Part shown: one piece after another, positions 15,194 to 16,565 of the stretch | Layout: every line of letters starts with the position of its first letter | Numbering within the stretch: position 1 is the stretch's first letter | Assembly (NCBI GenBank): GCA_031551485.1 | Contig: JAVBNO010000051.1 | Location: 1 to 16,565 of the forward strand | Direction of reading: 5' to 3' | Source: JAVBNO01 sp031551485 | GTDB lineage: Bacteria > Bacillota > Clostridia > Oscillospirales > Ruminococcaceae | Length of the DNA stretch: 16,565 nucleotides | The notes under the pieces: generated by a model | Seen by the model: only the letters and a program-made list of their open reading frames with translations | What the model was told of the DNA's origin: nothing | The model's database searches: none | Made by a program: the position numbers and the translations under genes

Positions 15194-16033
15194 ATGAATG
15201 AGACAAAGAAAAACGAACTCACAAAACTGGCGACGAATGTCCGCAAAAGCGTAGTAGAGGAAGTTTATGCGGCGCAGTCGGGACATCCGGGTGGCGCGCT
15301 GTCCGCTACGGACATCCTCACCTATCTGTACAGCGAGGTGCTGAACATTGACCCCAAAAATCCCCGGTGGGAAGACCGTGACCGCTGTGTTTTATCCAAA
15401 GGCCACAGCTGCCCGGCGCTTTATGCCATTTTGGCGGAAAAAGGCTATTTTGACAAAGCGGCTCTCAAAACATTTCGCAAACCCGGCAGCTTTTTGCAAG
15501 GACATACCGATTTAAACAAAACCCCCGGTGTCGATTATTCCGCCGGTTCTCTTGGCCTGGGTGTCTCGTCTGCCGCCGGTATGGCACTGGCCGGCAAACT
15601 CAAAAACAAATCTTATCGTGTATTTGCTATTTTGGGCGACGGCGAAATCCAGGAAGGGCAGGTTTGGGAATCCGCCATGTTCTCCGCCCATTACAAGCTG
15701 GATAACCTGGTATATATCATCGACAACAACAATCTGCAAATCGACGGCACTGTCGAGGAAGTATGCTCACCCTATCCGATTAAAGACAAATTCGAAGCTT
15801 TTGGATTTGAAGTCTTTTGCATCGATGGCCATAATTTCGACGAGATTGAAGCTGCCGTACAAAAAGCCATTGCTGTCAAAGGCAAACCGGCCGCCATTAT
15901 CGCCAAAACGGTAAAAGGCAAGGGTGTATCCTATATGGAAAACAATGTGGATTGGCACGGTTCTGCGCCAAAGACAGAGCAATACGAAATTGCAATGGCT
16001 GATTTAAATAAAATTCTTGCGGAGGTGCAGTAA
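15194..16033 (+). CDS. Transketolase, N-terminal (TPP-binding) subunit
   Basis: Transketolase moves two-carbon units between sugar phosphates in the non-oxidative pentose phosphate pathway. In many Firmicutes and archaea the enzyme is split into two genes, and this is the first half at 279 residues. ATG 15194 follows AGGAGG at 15181-15186. It carries AAQSGHPGGALSATDIL with the conserved catalytic-site His, CVLSKGHSCPALYA, GSLGLGVSSAAGMALAG, and the thiamine diphosphate motif GDGEIQEGQVWES ending in DNNNLQIDG, which binds TPP and the metal. The ending includes KGKGVSYMENNVDWHG. It stops at the border between the PP domain and the pyrimidine-binding domain, which is encoded by the next gene one base later. 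DXS is excluded by the split layout and by length. Confidence 0.95.
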   Translation: MNETKKNELTKLATNVRKSVVEEVYAAQSGHPGGALSATDILTYLYSEVLNIDPKNPRWEDRDRCVLSKGHSCPALYAILAEKGYFDKAALKTFRKPGSFLQGHTDLNKTPGVDYSAGSLGLGVSSAAGMALAGKLKNKSYRVFAILGDGEIQEGQVWESAMFSAHYKLDNLVYIIDNNNLQIDGTVEEVCSPYPIKDKFEAFGFEVFCIDGHNFDEIEAAVQKAIAVKGKPAAIIAKTVKGKGVSYMENNVDWHGSAPKTEQYEIAMADLNKILAEVQ

Positions 16034-16034
16034 G

Positions 16035-16565
16035 ATGGCAGATGTAATTAAAAAAGCAACCCGCGACAGCTATGGTGAAGCGTTGGTCGAACTGGCACAA
16101 AAGAATCCAAACGTTGTTGTGTTCGATGCCGACCTGGCTCACGCCACCAAAACGATTACATTTAAAAAAGCTTTTCCCGACCGCTTTATCAATTGTGGTA
16201 TTGCCGAAAGCAATATGATATCGGCCGCGGCCGGCGCCTCTACCTGTGGCCTGATTCCTTTTGTCAGCACATTTGCGATGTTTGCGGCCGGGCGCGCCTT
16301 CGACCCCGTCCGCAACTCTATCGGCTATCCCCACGCCAATGTGAAAATCGGCGCCACCCATGCCGGTATCTCTGTTGGTGAAGACGGCGCTTCCCACCAG
16401 TGCAACGAGGATTTGGCACTTATGAGGGTCATCCCCGGTATGGTAGTCATTAACCCTGCCGACCATGTGGAAGCAAAAGCGGCGGTGATAGCGGCGGCGG
16501 CGTATGAAGGCCCTGTATACATGCGCTTTGGGCGTCTGGCGGTGCCGGTGTTCAATGATGAGTCT
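16035..16565 (+). CDS. Transketolase, C-terminal subunit (truncated by window end)
   Basis: ATG 16035 begins one base after the stop of the N-terminal subunit. GGAGGTG at 16021-16027, inside the upstream gene, serves as ribosome binding site seven bases away, indicating tight co-translation. The frame stays open to the last base and gives 177 codons of an expected 300 or so. The start is MADVIKKATRDSYGEALVEL. The pyrimidine-binding domain shows VVVFDADLAHATKT, FINCGIAESNM with the glutamate that activates the TPP ring, AAGASTCGLIPFVSTFAMF, and IGATHAGISVGEDGASHQ. The visible end is YMRFGRLAVPVFND. The C-terminal regulatory-type domain lies beyond the window. Together with the previous gene it forms one active transketolase. 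Confidence 0.94.
   Translation, partial: MADVIKKATRDSYGEALVELAQKNPNVVVFDADLAHATKTITFKKAFPDRFINCGIAESNMISAAAGASTCGLIPFVSTFAMFAAGRAFDPVRNSIGYPHANVKIGATHAGISVGEDGASHQCNEDLALMRVIPGMVVINPADHVEAKAAVIAAAAYEGPVYMRFGRLAVPVFNDES

Noticed and set aside
15194..16565. Split transketolase as a broken gene
   Set aside because: The two-gene form is a normal arrangement in many Firmicutes and archaea; each half has its own start and ribosome binding site at the domain border.
1..16565. Mobile elements, CRISPR arrays, tRNA/rRNA genes, defence or biosynthetic clusters
   Set aside because: No transposase, integrase, phage or regularly spaced repeats were seen, and the gaps between genes are too short to hold RNA genes. 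All genes fit housekeeping families except the HlyD-like protein and the substrate of the HAD enzyme.

Overview
The window reads as a stretch of ordinary chromosome from a low-to-mid G+C Firmicute, most likely class Clostridia and perhaps an Oscillospirales/Ruminococcaceae-type lineage. The reasons are: every gene lies on the + strand with strong AGGAGG-type ribosome binding sites; TTG and GTG starts are common; SepF and DivIVA are present; transketolase is split into two genes; MutL has the endonuclease motifs and no MutH is seen; and the gene order matches known Firmicutes neighbourhoods. Base composition is close to half G+C by eye, with one clearly AT-rich patch inside the yggS gene. The taxonomic call is inference from gene order and protein style only.

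Region 1 (1-6719) is a tRNA-modification and mismatch-repair block: the 3' end of miaB, a ricA/ymcA-like YlbF-family gene with a C-terminal cysteine cluster, mutS, mutL and miaA. MiaA and MiaB make consecutive changes to the same tRNA base (A37), and MutS and MutL work as one repair pathway. The miaB-ricA-mutS-mutL order is that of Bacillus subtilis, without cotE. A perfect 13-bp inverted repeat sits just upstream of the mutS ribosome binding site.

Region 2 (6738-14348) is an envelope and cell-division block: a membrane-anchored HlyD-like protein without a visible transporter partner, yggS (ylmE-like), sepF, divIVA, ileS, lspA and rluD (ylyB-like). It is a shortened form of the ylm-divIVA-ileS-lspA-ylyB cluster. 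The ylmG and ylmH genes are absent, and the HlyD-like gene lies where a ylmD-type gene would be expected. A probable intrinsic terminator follows ileS, so lspA onward may be a separate transcript.

Region 3 (14372-16565) holds a Cof-type HAD phosphatase and then the two transketolase half-genes, the second cut by the window end.

No tRNA, rRNA, CRISPR array, insertion sequence or phage gene was seen. No gap between genes exceeds about 105 bases. I found no convincing new multi-gene system. The points most worth a second look are the HlyD-like protein placed among division genes, the cysteine cluster on the RicA-like protein, the palindrome before mutS, and the compositional break within yggS.
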